This document shows, in pieces, positions 23,294 to 31,679 of a stretch of 33,253 bases of DNA. Source of the stretch: Nitrospira sp. ST-bin4 (lineage in GTDB: Bacteria; Nitrospirota; Nitrospiria; Nitrospirales; Nitrospiraceae); assembly GCA_002083565.1 (NCBI GenBank), contig MSXM01000070.1:1-33253 (forward strand), written 5' to 3'. Both the position numbers and the translations under genes were made by a program. The notes under the pieces were generated by a model. The model had not been told where the DNA came from and ran no database searches. It saw only the letters and a program-made list of their open reading frames with translations. How positions within the stretch are numbered: the first letter of the stretch is position 1; every line of letters starts with the position of its first letter.

Positions 23294-23704
23294 TCATAGG
23301 CCCAACCAATAAGGCGCTAGGACCAACACCAGCGCCAACGACGCCATAATCCAAAGCCAGGTCCTGTTCCTAGCGTTCGGATTTCCTTCCGCACACCCTT
23401 CTCCTAGCGCGCATCGCATTGACTCCGACTTCCTATAAGCAAGATAAAAGCCGATGCTCAACAGGAGTATGGTCAGGCCGGTGAAGGCCGGTCGAAATGG
23501 CAAGAGGCCTTTCAGAAATTCAGCTGTACCGGCTGAAAATCCCGTGGCCCCGACTCCCACACCAAGCGCCGCAAAGACCAGGGGTCCAATGCAGCATACA
23601 GAAGCCAGCAACGCGGCACTCAATCCACTGATCGAGAATATCGTCACGGAGGTGCTCGGTGGTTTGGACTGGGAAGTAGGTTCCCGATACGAGCGCATGG
23701 CCAT
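23294..23704 (-). CDS. merT: MerT mercuric transport protein
   Basis: A 136-residue inner-membrane protein with three helices. The first helix carries the vicinal Cys pair C37-C38 (SVCCIGPLVFAALGVG), the Hg(II) acceptor of MerT. A second pair, C98 and C104 (RCALGEGC), has the six-residue spacing of MerT's cytoplasmic pair (C76/C82 in Tn501). The protein would import Hg(II) received from MerP. Its ATG overlaps the merR stop by one base (TAATG), so expression is coupled to merR. In classical systems MerA detoxifies the imported ion; no merA is seen in this window. Confidence 0.9.
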   Translation of the reverse strand: MAMRSYREPTSQSKPPSTSVTIFSISGLSAALLASVCCIGPLVFAALGVGVGATGFSAGTAEFLKGLLPFRPAFTGLTILLLSIGFYLAYRKSESMRCALGEGCAEGNPNARNRTWLWIMASLALVLVLAPYWLGL

Positions 23705-24123
23705 TACCTTCCCGATGCGGCTTCTTTATCCAACTTCTGGAGAATCGGACACTGATCGGTCGGCTGCCCTGCCTGACAGGTGCAGATCAAGCTTTGGAGC
23801 GCCCGCACAAGCCCACGTAAATCCCGCGCCTTCGCTTCCACCTGTCTGAGCTTGGCCTGCGCTTTCACCTGAATTGTCCCACACCGCGCGACTGAACTGA
23901 CCCGGAGATTCAGCAAATCACTGACCTCACGAAGTGAAAACCCCAAGGCCTGCGCATTTTTAATGAAACGCAATTGCCTCAACGCATCGTCACCGTACAC
24001 TCGGTATCCGGACACTTTACGGTCTGACGGCTGAAGCAAGTTGCGCCGTTCATAGTAACGAATAGTCTGCACGTTCACGCTCGCCATCTTGGCAAGCTGT
24101 CCGATCGTTAGTCCCGAAGCCAT
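23704..24123 (-). CDS. merR: MerR mercury-responsive regulator
   Basis: A 139-residue MerR-family activator/repressor. The winged helix-turn-helix is LTIGQLAKMASVNVQTIRYYERRNLL and the family helix RQLRFIKNAQALGFSLREV. A long dimerisation helix is followed by Cys residues C81, C114, C116 and C125, which align one-for-one with Tn501 MerR C82, C115, C117 and C126; C82, C117 and C126 are the Hg(II) ligands. It should therefore sense mercury, not Zn or Cu. The ATG at 24123 begins the conserved fold. merR is first in the operon and is transcribed with merT and merP from a promoter it would itself control. Confidence 0.93.
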   Translation of the reverse strand: MASGLTIGQLAKMASVNVQTIRYYERRNLLQPSDRKVSGYRVYGDDALRQLRFIKNAQALGFSLREVSDLLNLRVSSVARCGTIQVKAQAKLRQVEAKARDLRGLVRALQSLICTCQAGQPTDQCPILQKLDKEAASGR

Positions 24124-24140
24124 GACAACCCTCTTATCCA

Positions 24141-24172
24141 ACGCTAAACCCTGTACCATGGTACCGAGTCAA
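24141..24172 (-). promoter_or_regulatory. MerR-type promoter/operator before merR
   Basis: On the minus strand a perfect TTGACT -35 (24167-24172) is followed by the palindrome GTACCATGGTAC (24153-24164) inside an over-long 19-20 base spacer and then a TAGCGT-like -10. This is the classical mer layout, in which MerR untwists the spacer when mercury binds. The transcript would start about ten bases before the merR ATG, just including its AGAGGG ribosome-binding site. Confidence 0.8.
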
Positions 24173-24362
24173 GGGAACATACGAAAGGAACTTCTGAACC
24201 GAAGCGTCCGACGATGCGCTCTCAGAGCCATCGAATGATCCTGAACGCGCGTATCTCCCGTGATAAGGGAGCCATTGGAGGTTTTTTAGCATGTCATCCA
24301 CTTCGAGATAACCGCATTCTTTTTCATTCCGCCATCGGCGGTCATGCGTGAGGTCTTTCGCA

Positions 24363-27300
24363 CTACAAATTTGGTCTATGAGGTACCGGCACTTCTTTGG
24401 CTTTCCATCTTCGTTGGGTCCATGCTTCTCGAAGACGCTCTTCCCAGACATACAGCGTGGGAAGGACGAGAAGCGTGAGCGCCGTAGACGTCATCAGACC
24501 GCCGATCACCACGGTCGCGAGCGGACGTTGCACCTCTGCGCCGGCGGAGGTTGAGAGCGCCATGGGCACAAAGCCTAGACTTGCCACCAGCGCCGTCATT
24601 AAGACCGGCCGCATCCGAATGAGTGCCCCTTCATAGGCTGCATCTTCCGCCGAACGCCCTTGCTTGCGTAAATCCAAAATGTAGGACATCAACACGACAC
24701 CATTAAGAACCGCCACGCCGAAAAGCGCGATGAACCCGACTCCGGCGGAGATCGAAAAGGGCATCCCACGAAGCACCAAGGCCAGAATGCCTCCGGTTGC
24801 CGCTAGCGGCACGTTGAGGTAGATGAGCAGCGCGGGCCTCCCGCTATTGAAGGTTGTGTACAAAAGCACAAAGATCAGAAACAGGGCGATCGGCACGACG
24901 ATAGCCAGTCGAGCAGACGCCCGCTGCAGATTTTCAAATTCACCACCCCATTCAATCCAATATCCAGGCGGCAGGGTCACTTGGCTCTCCACCGCCTTCT
25001 GCGCTGCGCCGACAAATCCGGCGAGGTCTCGACCACGCACATTGGTTTCCACCGCCAGCCGCCGCTGGATATTTTCCCGGCTGATTTGCGCCAGGCCGGT
25101 TTCGGTACGAATATCAGCCAGTTGCCTGAGCGGAATGAGGCGACCCTGTGAATCACTGATGCGAATATCCAAAATGCGCTCGATATTCTTTCGGTCCTCG
25201 GGACTAAACCGCGCTTGCATGAAGAACCGGCGGTTGCCCTGGACCACTTGACCGACGATCCGTCCTCCCAACGCTGTGACGGTATCCAAAACCTGCTCCG
25301 CATTAATGCCATAGCGAGCAATCTTTTCCCGGTCAATGGCCACCACGTGGTACGGCATTCCGGCCACCTGCTCAGCCTTGGTGTCTGCTGCTCCGGGAAC
25401 CTCTGAGACCACCCGGACAACCTGATCGCCAAGGCGGCGGAGGGTCTCCATATCTTCACCGAAAATAGTAATGGCGATATCGGACCGTACCCCCGCAATC
25501 ATTTCCTGAACCCGCAGCTCAATCGGCTGGGAATAGCTGAAGGTGTTGCCGGGAACTGCCTTGGTCAGCGCCTGGTCGATCGCCTCAATCAAATCATCCT
25601 TCGTCCTGGCGACCGTCCATTCCGAATCAGGTTTCAGAATGAGATAGATATCGCTGACCTCCACACCCATCGGATCGGTGGCGATTTCGGCACGTCCAGT
25701 TCGCGATACAACCGTGACCACTTCGGGAAACTGCTTGAGAACCTGTTCAATGCGAGTAGTGGTTCTAATTGACTCCTCCAAGGAAACGCTCGGCAGCCGC
25801 CACGCTTGCAGAGCGATGGTGCCTTCATCGAGCGTCGGAATAAACTCCGCGCCAAGAAAGGCCGCGACACCGAGGCTCAGTGCAAACAGCGCGGCGGCGA
25901 CGCCCCCGGCAATGACCGGATGCCGCATCGTCTTTGATAGGAGCGGGCGATACCCTCGTTTGGCTTGGCGAATGATCCAGGTCTCCTCCTCCTTCACGCC
26001 TTGGCGAAGGAATAGACTTGCCAGCACAGGCGTCAAGGTCAAGGTCAGCACGAGCGACCCAACGAGCGCAAAGATGACGGTCATGGCCATCGGACGAAAC
26101 ATCTTTCCTTCAATGCCTTGCAGAGTCAGGATCGGCAGGTAGACGATGATAATGATCCCGACCGCAAACATGATCGGACGGAGCACTTCTCGTCCTGCCT
26201 CGATGACCACCGTGCGCATCTGGTCTTCCGTCATGCGCCCGTCACTTCCGGCGGCATGCCGTCGTTCGGTCAGATGCCGGATAGTGTTTTCGATCATGAC
26301 GACGGATGCATCAACGATTAGCCCGAAGTCGATCGCGCCGAGGCTCATCAGGTTACCGGAGATGCCGGCGGAAAGCATCCCAGTGAACGCCACCAGCATG
26401 GACAGTGGGATGGCGGCAGCGACGATAAGGCCAGCCCTGAAATTCCCTAGTAGAAGAAACAACACAGTCACCACGAGCAGTGCGCCCTCGGTTAAATTAG
26501 CGCTGACGGTTTTGATGGTCTTTCTGACTAAGTCGGTACGATCGTAATAGGGTTCGATGGTCACGCCGGGAGGCATGGTCTTCTCGATTTGCTGCAGCTT
26601 ATTTTTCACCCGATCCACTACGACTCGTCCATTCTCGCCGATGAGCATCATCACGATGCCCGTGACCGCCTCCCCTTGGCCGTCGCGCGTGACCGCGCCT
26701 TGCCGGACCATTGGAGCGAACCGCGCCTTACCCAGATTGCGGATATAAATAGGCGTCCCGTCGTGTCCTGTCGCCACGATGATGTTGTCGATGTCCTCCA
26801 GGGTCTCCACAAGGCCTTCGCCCCGAATCAAATACTGTTCCTGCGCATGTTCGATATAGCCGCCGCCCGAGTTGCCATTGTTCTGTTCAAGCGCCCGGAA
26901 GACTTGGGCGATGGGAATCTTGTAGGAGACCAGCTTGGCGGCATCGAGTTGCACTTCATAGGTCTGTAACTCTCCGCCGTAGGTGTTGACTTCCACCACC
27001 CCAGGAACGGAACGGAGCTTGAACGCAATATCCCAATCTAGAATCGTGCGCAGCTCCATGAGGGAGTAGCCATCTCCCTTGACCTCGAATTGGTAAATCT
27101 CGCCCAATCCCGTGGAAATTGGCCCCAATTCGGGGTTGCCGAAACGTGGCCCGATCGCCTCGCGGGCGCGAGGCAGACGTTCCATCACCAGGCGCCGACA
27201 GAAATAGATGTCCATTCCCTCGTCAAAATAGATGGTTACCGCCGACAGTCCGAATCGGGAGACAGATCGGATCAAGGTGATACCCGGCAAGCCGGACATC

Positions 27301-27515
27301 GCGGTTTCGACAGGGAAGGTGATGAATTGCTCAACCTCGACCGGGGAGAGGCCCGGCGCATTAGTGAGGATCTGGACCTGGTTCGGTGTTACGTCCGGAA
27401 CGGCATCGATTGGCAGCTGCCGCAAGGCATAGACACCGCTGACGACGATGAGCAGGGCAAACACGAGAATCTGAAAGCGGTTTGCCAGCGACAATTCGAG
27501 GACTCGATTTAGCAT
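24363..27515 (-). CDS. czcA: CzcA-type heavy-metal RND efflux pump
   Basis: A 1050-residue HME-RND pump with 12 helices. Helix 4 reads SLGAIDFGLIVDASVVMIEN: D396, D402 and E409 match the proton-relay acidic residues of CzcA, and the DFGLIVD form is typical of divalent (Zn, Co, Cd) exporters, unlike the Cus-type pump in the same window. N-terminal LPIDAVPDVTPNQVQI is likewise CzcA-like. It is the last gene of a czcCBA operon, 29 bases after czcB, with a GGAGGT ribosome-binding site. The exact metal cannot be told from sequence; Zn/Co/Cd is the family expectation. Confidence 0.92.
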   Translation of the reverse strand: MLNRVLELSLANRFQILVFALLIVVSGVYALRQLPIDAVPDVTPNQVQILTNAPGLSPVEVEQFITFPVETAMSGLPGITLIRSVSRFGLSAVTIYFDEGMDIYFCRRLVMERLPRAREAIGPRFGNPELGPISTGLGEIYQFEVKGDGYSLMELRTILDWDIAFKLRSVPGVVEVNTYGGELQTYEVQLDAAKLVSYKIPIAQVFRALEQNNGNSGGGYIEHAQEQYLIRGEGLVETLEDIDNIIVATGHDGTPIYIRNLGKARFAPMVRQGAVTRDGQGEAVTGIVMMLIGENGRVVVDRVKNKLQQIEKTMPPGVTIEPYYDRTDLVRKTIKTVSANLTEGALLVVTVLFLLLGNFRAGLIVAAAIPLSMLVAFTGMLSAGISGNLMSLGAIDFGLIVDASVVMIENTIRHLTERRHAAGSDGRMTEDQMRTVVIEAGREVLRPIMFAVGIIIIVYLPILTLQGIEGKMFRPMAMTVIFALVGSLVLTLTLTPVLASLFLRQGVKEEETWIIRQAKRGYRPLLSKTMRHPVIAGGVAAALFALSLGVAAFLGAEFIPTLDEGTIALQAWRLPSVSLEESIRTTTRIEQVLKQFPEVVTVVSRTGRAEIATDPMGVEVSDIYLILKPDSEWTVARTKDDLIEAIDQALTKAVPGNTFSYSQPIELRVQEMIAGVRSDIAITIFGEDMETLRRLGDQVVRVVSEVPGAADTKAEQVAGMPYHVVAIDREKIARYGINAEQVLDTVTALGGRIVGQVVQGNRRFFMQARFSPEDRKNIERILDIRISDSQGRLIPLRQLADIRTETGLAQISRENIQRRLAVETNVRGRDLAGFVGAAQKAVESQVTLPPGYWIEWGGEFENLQRASARLAIVVPIALFLIFVLLYTTFNSGRPALLIYLNVPLAATGGILALVLRGMPFSISAGVGFIALFGVAVLNGVVLMSYILDLRKQGRSAEDAAYEGALIRMRPVLMTALVASLGFVPMALSTSAGAEVQRPLATVVIGGLMTSTALTLLVLPTLYVWEERLREAWTQRRWKAKEVPVPHRPNL

Positions 27516-27544
27516 CGTAGGAGACCTCCGAGAAGCATCAATCG

Positions 27545-28777
27545 CTAGCCTCCCCCTATCTGTTCTTTCAGTAGGATAGATTTGAGATAGAAAGACCCGG
27601 TTGTGACGACCGTTTCACCCTCGTGCAGACCTGATTGGATCTCTCCGTACAGCGGCGATCGCCGTTCCACCGTCACCTGCCTCACCTCATACGTGCCTGG
27701 TTTCTTTTCCACAAACGCCACGGTCTGGTTATTCACCTGTTGCAGAGCGGCCAATGGCGCGACGAGCGCGTCAGAATCGCGGCCCGGTATGATGACCGCT
27801 GCTCTGGCAAACATGCCGGGTCGGAGGCGACGCTGCGGATTGGGAGTTTCGACCCGCGCATCGATCGTGCGGGTCGTGGGATTCAGGACCTCACTGAGAT
27901 AGACGATGGTTCCCTTGAAGGTTTCACCCGGAAAGGCGTCCACCGTAATTTCTACCTCGGCCCCCTTTCGTACGGCCGCGAGGTTCTGTTCGTAGACATC
28001 AAGGATGATCCACACTGTAGAAAGGTCGGCAATCGTAAAAGCCTTATCTTTCGGAGTGATTAATTCTCCCAACGTGATCGTCCGCTCGATGACACTCCCG
28101 TTCAAGGAGGAGACCAAGGGGAAATAGGAGAGAGGTTGGCCTTTAGTACTCCAATCGATACCCTTGATGTCTTCCTCGGACAGGCCGATGAGGCGTAATG
28201 CTTCATGAGCGGCGCGAAAGGCGGCAAGGCTCTTTTCATAGCGCCCCTTGGCGTCTAAGAATTCCTTTTCCGAGGTAATCTGTTCTTTATACAATCCTTC
28301 TTCCCGAACATAATTCCGCTTATCGACCTCATGGTTCGTCTTCGCCTGAAGGAAATCGGATTTCTTTTGGCCCAGTTCGATGCTATCCATGAGGGCCAGG
28401 ACATGTCCTGCCTTAACGTGTTGACCAAGCACTGCTTTCACATCGATGACCCGGCCCTCGATGCGAGGGCTCAGATGCGCCAGACGGTATTCGTTGGGTT
28501 TGATCGTAGCCGTGGCCGCGATTTCATCACGAAAGGGGCGGCGTTCAACCGGAGCGGTCTGGAACGTTTGACCTTCCTGCGCCTCAGGTGGAACTGTAAG
28601 TTGGTGTGGTTCACCTGTCTCACAACCAGGCTGGATTCTCTCTTGCTCAGTCGTTGCTTTCCGCGCCGGCTGTTCCACTCGACTGTCATTGCAGCCCAGG
28701 GCAAGGGAAACAAGCAGACCTCCCAAAAGAATACCGGCATTCGCACTGATGCGAGACTGTTTAGTGCGCCAGCTCAT
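27545..28777 (-). CDS. czcB: CzcB-type periplasmic adaptor, possible lipoprotein
   Basis: The 410-residue membrane-fusion protein has an N-terminal signal ending LALGC-N (C29), suggesting lipidation, though the lipobox is not ideal. The usual adaptor parts follow: barrel-sandwich (LAHLSPRIEGRVIDVKAVLGQHVKAGHVLALMD), a long hairpin, and beta-barrel strands (FTIADLSTVWIILDVYEQNLAAVRKGAEVEITVDAFPG). No Met-rich region is present, in contrast with the CusB-type adaptor. Its ATG overlaps the czcC stop as ATGA. It would couple the CzcA pump to the CzcC channel. Confidence 0.92.
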   Translation of the reverse strand: MSWRTKQSRISANAGILLGGLLVSLALGCNDSRVEQPARKATTEQERIQPGCETGEPHQLTVPPEAQEGQTFQTAPVERRPFRDEIAATATIKPNEYRLAHLSPRIEGRVIDVKAVLGQHVKAGHVLALMDSIELGQKKSDFLQAKTNHEVDKRNYVREEGLYKEQITSEKEFLDAKGRYEKSLAAFRAAHEALRLIGLSEEDIKGIDWSTKGQPLSYFPLVSSLNGSVIERTITLGELITPKDKAFTIADLSTVWIILDVYEQNLAAVRKGAEVEITVDAFPGETFKGTIVYLSEVLNPTTRTIDARVETPNPQRRLRPGMFARAAVIIPGRDSDALVAPLAALQQVNNQTVAFVEKKPGTYEVRQVTVERRSPLYGEIQSGLHEGETVVTTGSFYLKSILLKEQIGGG

Positions 28778-30033
28778 CGAAGCTCCCCTGTCCAGCGTTC
28801 CAACCGCGCCATCTCGACGGAGAAACTCGCCTGTGCTTGTGCATACTCCAGCAACATTTGTCGATGCACTCGTTGGGCGTCAATGAATTCGAGAAGGCTC
28901 GCCGCGCCCTGCTGAAAACTTATCCTCGCGATCCTCAACGTTTCTTCCGCCTGTTTTAATAACCCTTTCTCATACACTCCGATCCGGTCCTGGGCGGCGT
29001 GGGCTTCCTCCACAGATTCGGTAATTGCTGCCACTAGTTCGTTTTGTAATCTCGCATGTTCTGCTTCAGCGCGCTGCTTTGCCGACAAGGCCCCTGTGAT
29101 TTCTCCCTGCCGCCGATACCAGAGCGGTATGGGGACACTCAATCGAGCCAGATAGGCCGTCTCGGCCGCTTCCTGTTGAAAGATGCCGGAGATGGTGACA
29201 AAGGGAATCAGCGATTGGCGTTCCTGCATAACGCTGTGCTCCGCTCGTTCAATCTCTTTTAGGATACGACGGACAGTCGGGTGCTGTGTTGTAGCGCTTG
29301 CAACCAAGCCATCAGGGTTAAGTTCTAGCGGGGGTGAGACAAAGTTGCCCTGAACAGCGAAATTCTTACCGAGCAAGCCGCCGGTCAGTGCATTGAGTCG
29401 AGAGCGTCCGACGACCACGGCGTGTCGTGCATGATTTAGATCGTTGCTTACCTTTTGAACTTCCACGTTTGCTTTCAGGGCTTCAAATGGCCTCGCCTGC
29501 CCAGCATCCACCCTGGCTTTGACGCCGCGCTGGAACTCCTGCACGCTGGCGAGAGCTTCCATTATTAGTTCTTCATTGCGCTGGGCGAGAAGGAGTTGGT
29601 AGAAGGCGATCTTTACCTCAGCAAGCAGATTCAAACGACTTGCATCAACAGCCGCCTGGGACCCGGCGAGCGCGGCTTCTGCCGCCCGCTGACGGGCTTG
29701 ACGCATAGCTGGCCACTCCACCGGTTGACTCACTGCCACTCCACGCTCGAAAAAATTGCTATCGCGGACACCCTCTCGCGTTCTGCCCGGTCCCAATGTT
29801 CCGGTAATCGATGGATTGGGATAAGCCGCTGCAGTCGCTTGAGCACCTCTTCCTTGATCGATGAGAGTGGCCGCTTCCTGCAAACCGGGATTGTGTTTCA
29901 GCGCCATATCGGTCATTTCCTCTAATCGATAGGACCGACTCTCCTGTACCTGCGCCAGGACCACTGTGCCGGTGAGAAGTGCCGGCAAGAGGACTCCGGC
30001 CAAAAGTAGAGTTCGCGGCGGCAGATGTACCAT
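28774..30033 (-). CDS. czcC: CzcC-type outer-membrane channel (TolC family)
   Basis: The 419-residue protein has a signal peptide (cleavage near VVLAQ, residue 28) and two TolC-type helical domains: DMALKHNPGLQEAATLIDQGRGAQATAAAYPNPS in the first and a second repeat near residues 220-400 ending RISFQQGAASLLEFIDAQR. The latter block is typical of outer-membrane factors in metal efflux. A strong GGAGGAG ribosome-binding site precedes the ATG. It is the first of the three efflux genes; the upstream membrane protein gene ends 31 bases before it, implying one transcript. Confidence 0.92.
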   Translation of the reverse strand: MVHLPPRTLLLAGVLLPALLTGTVVLAQVQESRSYRLEEMTDMALKHNPGLQEAATLIDQGRGAQATAAAYPNPSITGTLGPGRTREGVRDSNFFERGVAVSQPVEWPAMRQARQRAAEAALAGSQAAVDASRLNLLAEVKIAFYQLLLAQRNEELIMEALASVQEFQRGVKARVDAGQARPFEALKANVEVQKVSNDLNHARHAVVVGRSRLNALTGGLLGKNFAVQGNFVSPPLELNPDGLVASATTQHPTVRRILKEIERAEHSVMQERQSLIPFVTISGIFQQEAAETAYLARLSVPIPLWYRRQGEITGALSAKQRAEAEHARLQNELVAAITESVEEAHAAQDRIGVYEKGLLKQAEETLRIARISFQQGAASLLEFIDAQRVHRQMLLEYAQAQASFSVEMARLERWTGELR

Positions 30034-30064
30034 GACAACTCCTCCTTACTTGTAAGAGGGACAG

Positions 30065-30697
30065 TTACTTGCGCATCACCCAACCGATAAGCGGCGGTAA
30101 CCAACAGAGATTCGCAACAATTGTCTCGACGGCCGTTAAGGTCTGTGTCGTGGGACTGAACCCCAGCAGCCTCGCGGTTAGCAGGCTAATAGGGACCACG
30201 AGAATAATTGCTGCACTGCTCAGCATGACGGGATGTCTGACGTATTCGCTCAGGGCTCTTCCCCAGGCCCCTGTTTTCTTTCGAAGGAAGATGACTCCGG
30301 CGACATTCGCCCCAAATTGGTCGCTCAACGCGTAAAAAAACGGGATGTAAAATCCTTCCACTCCGTAGACATTAATTCCGACCATTCGGCTTCCCCAATC
30401 GATGACCCACGGAAGTACCATCCCAGACAACTTTCCCCATCCGTACGCTTCGGCCATTGACCCGATTGAACCTCGAATGCGTTGCCGGATGGCATAGATG
30501 CCTTCAAGCAGGCTTTCTCCTTCTCCGGAAAGCGTGCGAACGAGCCATTGACCGAGGGCGCTTTGGTGGAATCCAAAATGATCGAGCACTGCGCCGGTAA
30601 TGAGTCCCCCTGCAAATCCTGCCCCGGTATACTTGAGCAGCTCACCGAATTCTTCCTGCTCATCACATGAGTGACACTGCGACTCGTGGTCAACCAT
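30065..30697 (-). CDS. Polytopic membrane protein of the czc operon, function unknown
   Basis: The 210-residue protein begins with a short Cys/His cluster (H4, C8, H9, C11) that could bind a metal. Hydrophobic stretches near residues 24-42, 88-104, 113-140, 157-180 and 187-205 suggest four to five membrane helices. I do not recognise a family. It directly precedes czcC by 31 bases on the same strand, with a GGAG ribosome-binding site. The context suggests an accessory role in metal export or sensing; this is inference. Confidence 0.65.
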   Translation of the reverse strand: MVDHESQCHSCDEQEEFGELLKYTGAGFAGGLITGAVLDHFGFHQSALGQWLVRTLSGEGESLLEGIYAIRQRIRGSIGSMAEAYGWGKLSGMVLPWVIDWGSRMVGINVYGVEGFYIPFFYALSDQFGANVAGVIFLRKKTGAWGRALSEYVRHPVMLSSAAIILVVPISLLTARLLGFSPTTQTLTAVETIVANLCWLPPLIGWVMRK

Positions 30698-30820
30698 CCT
30701 TACTCCAACTTATTATTTCGACCAATGGCTTGCTCAGTGCATGCGTCGATTGACGGATTAAGAAATACACTCTTTCTATGCCCTTGAGCCTGCCGAAACC
30801 AAACATCGTAAAACCAGGAA

Positions 30821-31027
30821 TCAGGATAGGTCGCGGTCCGGAACTCCTCGTATTAACAATATGGCCGCAATAATGACGTAGGCTGCAACCGGAATAGTCC
30901 ACAGGATCTTCGTGCTATCAAATTCTGTGGAGTCGAACCCCAGCAACAGCCATATCGGCTCAGCGAGAGGGATAAAGATCACCAACATCACAAATCCCAC
31001 CCAATTGGACCCACGCATTCCCATCAT
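30821..31027 (-). CDS. Small two-helix membrane protein, function unknown
   Basis: A 68-residue protein with hydrophobic segments at about residues 9-27 and 41-59 joined by a short acidic loop (DSTEFDSTK). The start is the first of two adjacent ATGs, preceded by AAGGGG at good spacing; a longer reading frame upstream is basic and unlikely to be translated. It lies on the same strand between the small exported gene and the 210-residue membrane protein. No family recognised. Confidence 0.5.
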   Translation of the reverse strand: MMGMRGSNWVGFVMLVIFIPLAEPIWLLLGFDSTEFDSTKILWTIPVAAYVIIAAILLIRGVPDRDLS

Positions 31028-31265
31028 GAGATTAACCCCTTCAGTTCGCCTCTCTCTCGTCTTGAGCCAGAGTTCCTGCACGGAACGCTTTGTCTACCTG
31101 AAAGATGAGACAATCGCTGTGCCGCAGCCTGAGAGCAATACACTCAATACGGATAGAGAGACGCCACAAGCTAAATGATCGTATAGGGCATGAAGCTTGC
31201 GCATAGCCCGCATGGCGGACAATGCCAGCCTCGATCGCACTATGTGCAACGACTCTGGTGATGCG

Positions 31266-31610
31266 TTAGACGCTGAGGGGAGGATGGAAGAGGGACACGA
31301 CGAAGGTTGGCACGTATAGCGTGAGACTGGATCCTACATCATCTGTGTGAGGAGACAGGTTCTCAGGAACAGCAAGGAATACGGACTGGAATATAAAATG
31401 ACAAGGACATCCATGATCCGATACGTTCTCCCCAGTAGCCGGAGAACCGCCAACTATTTCAGCTTGTGCTGAGTGTATCGCAACTTGCCACTCGTTAAGA
31501 CACGTGAGGCCCGTGAGTTGGACTCCAAGGAGGAGAACCAGCCCGATGAGCAACAGATTTGAGTATCTGACCTCTAACATAACCTTCGATTTCGAGATGC
31601 TCCGCTCCAT
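31266..31610 (-). CDS. Small exported protein with CPCH motif at the head of the czc operon
   Basis: A 114-residue protein (104 if the second ATG, at 31580, is used). A hydrophobic signal or anchor segment, LLLIGLVLLLGVQLTGL, is followed by a Cys. The mature part carries HGCPCHF, a compact Cys/His site likely to bind metal, then a hydrophobic C-terminal half. It stands between the copper ATPase and the efflux operon, as the exported Cys/His protein does before the cus operon. No clear ribosome-binding site; family not recognised. It could be a periplasmic metal-binding or sensing accessory protein. Confidence 0.5.
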   Translation of the reverse strand: MERSISKSKVMLEVRYSNLLLIGLVLLLGVQLTGLTCLNEWQVAIHSAQAEIVGGSPATGENVSDHGCPCHFIFQSVFLAVPENLSPHTDDVGSSLTLYVPTFVVSLFHPPLSV

Positions 31611-31639
31611 GGGGTAGTTGCACGATTAGATGATGATTG

Positions 31640-31669
31640 AGGCTACCATAGTAGCTCTGCTACCTGCAA
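31640..31669 (-). promoter_or_regulatory. Candidate MerR-family-like promoter before the czc-operon head gene
   Basis: On the minus strand TTGCAG (31664-31669) is followed by the dyad GTAGC-AGA-GCTAC (31651-31663) within an 18-base spacer and TAGCCT (31640-31645). A dyad inside the spacer recalls MerR-type promoters, though the spacer is shorter than their usual 19-20. The same bases can also form two alternative small hairpins. Confidence 0.35.
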
Positions 31670-31679
31670 TTGATGAAGA

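Noticed and set aside
24261..24298. CTCCC/GGGAG hairpin followed by a T-run on the plus strand after the czcA gene
   Set aside because: The flanking genes are all on the minus strand, where no T-tract follows, and the T-run is not adjacent to the stem.
24134..24451. A 105-residue minus-strand frame between the CzcA-type pump and merR
   Set aside because: It overlaps the pump C-terminus and runs over the mer promoter; no signal, domain or ribosome-binding site.
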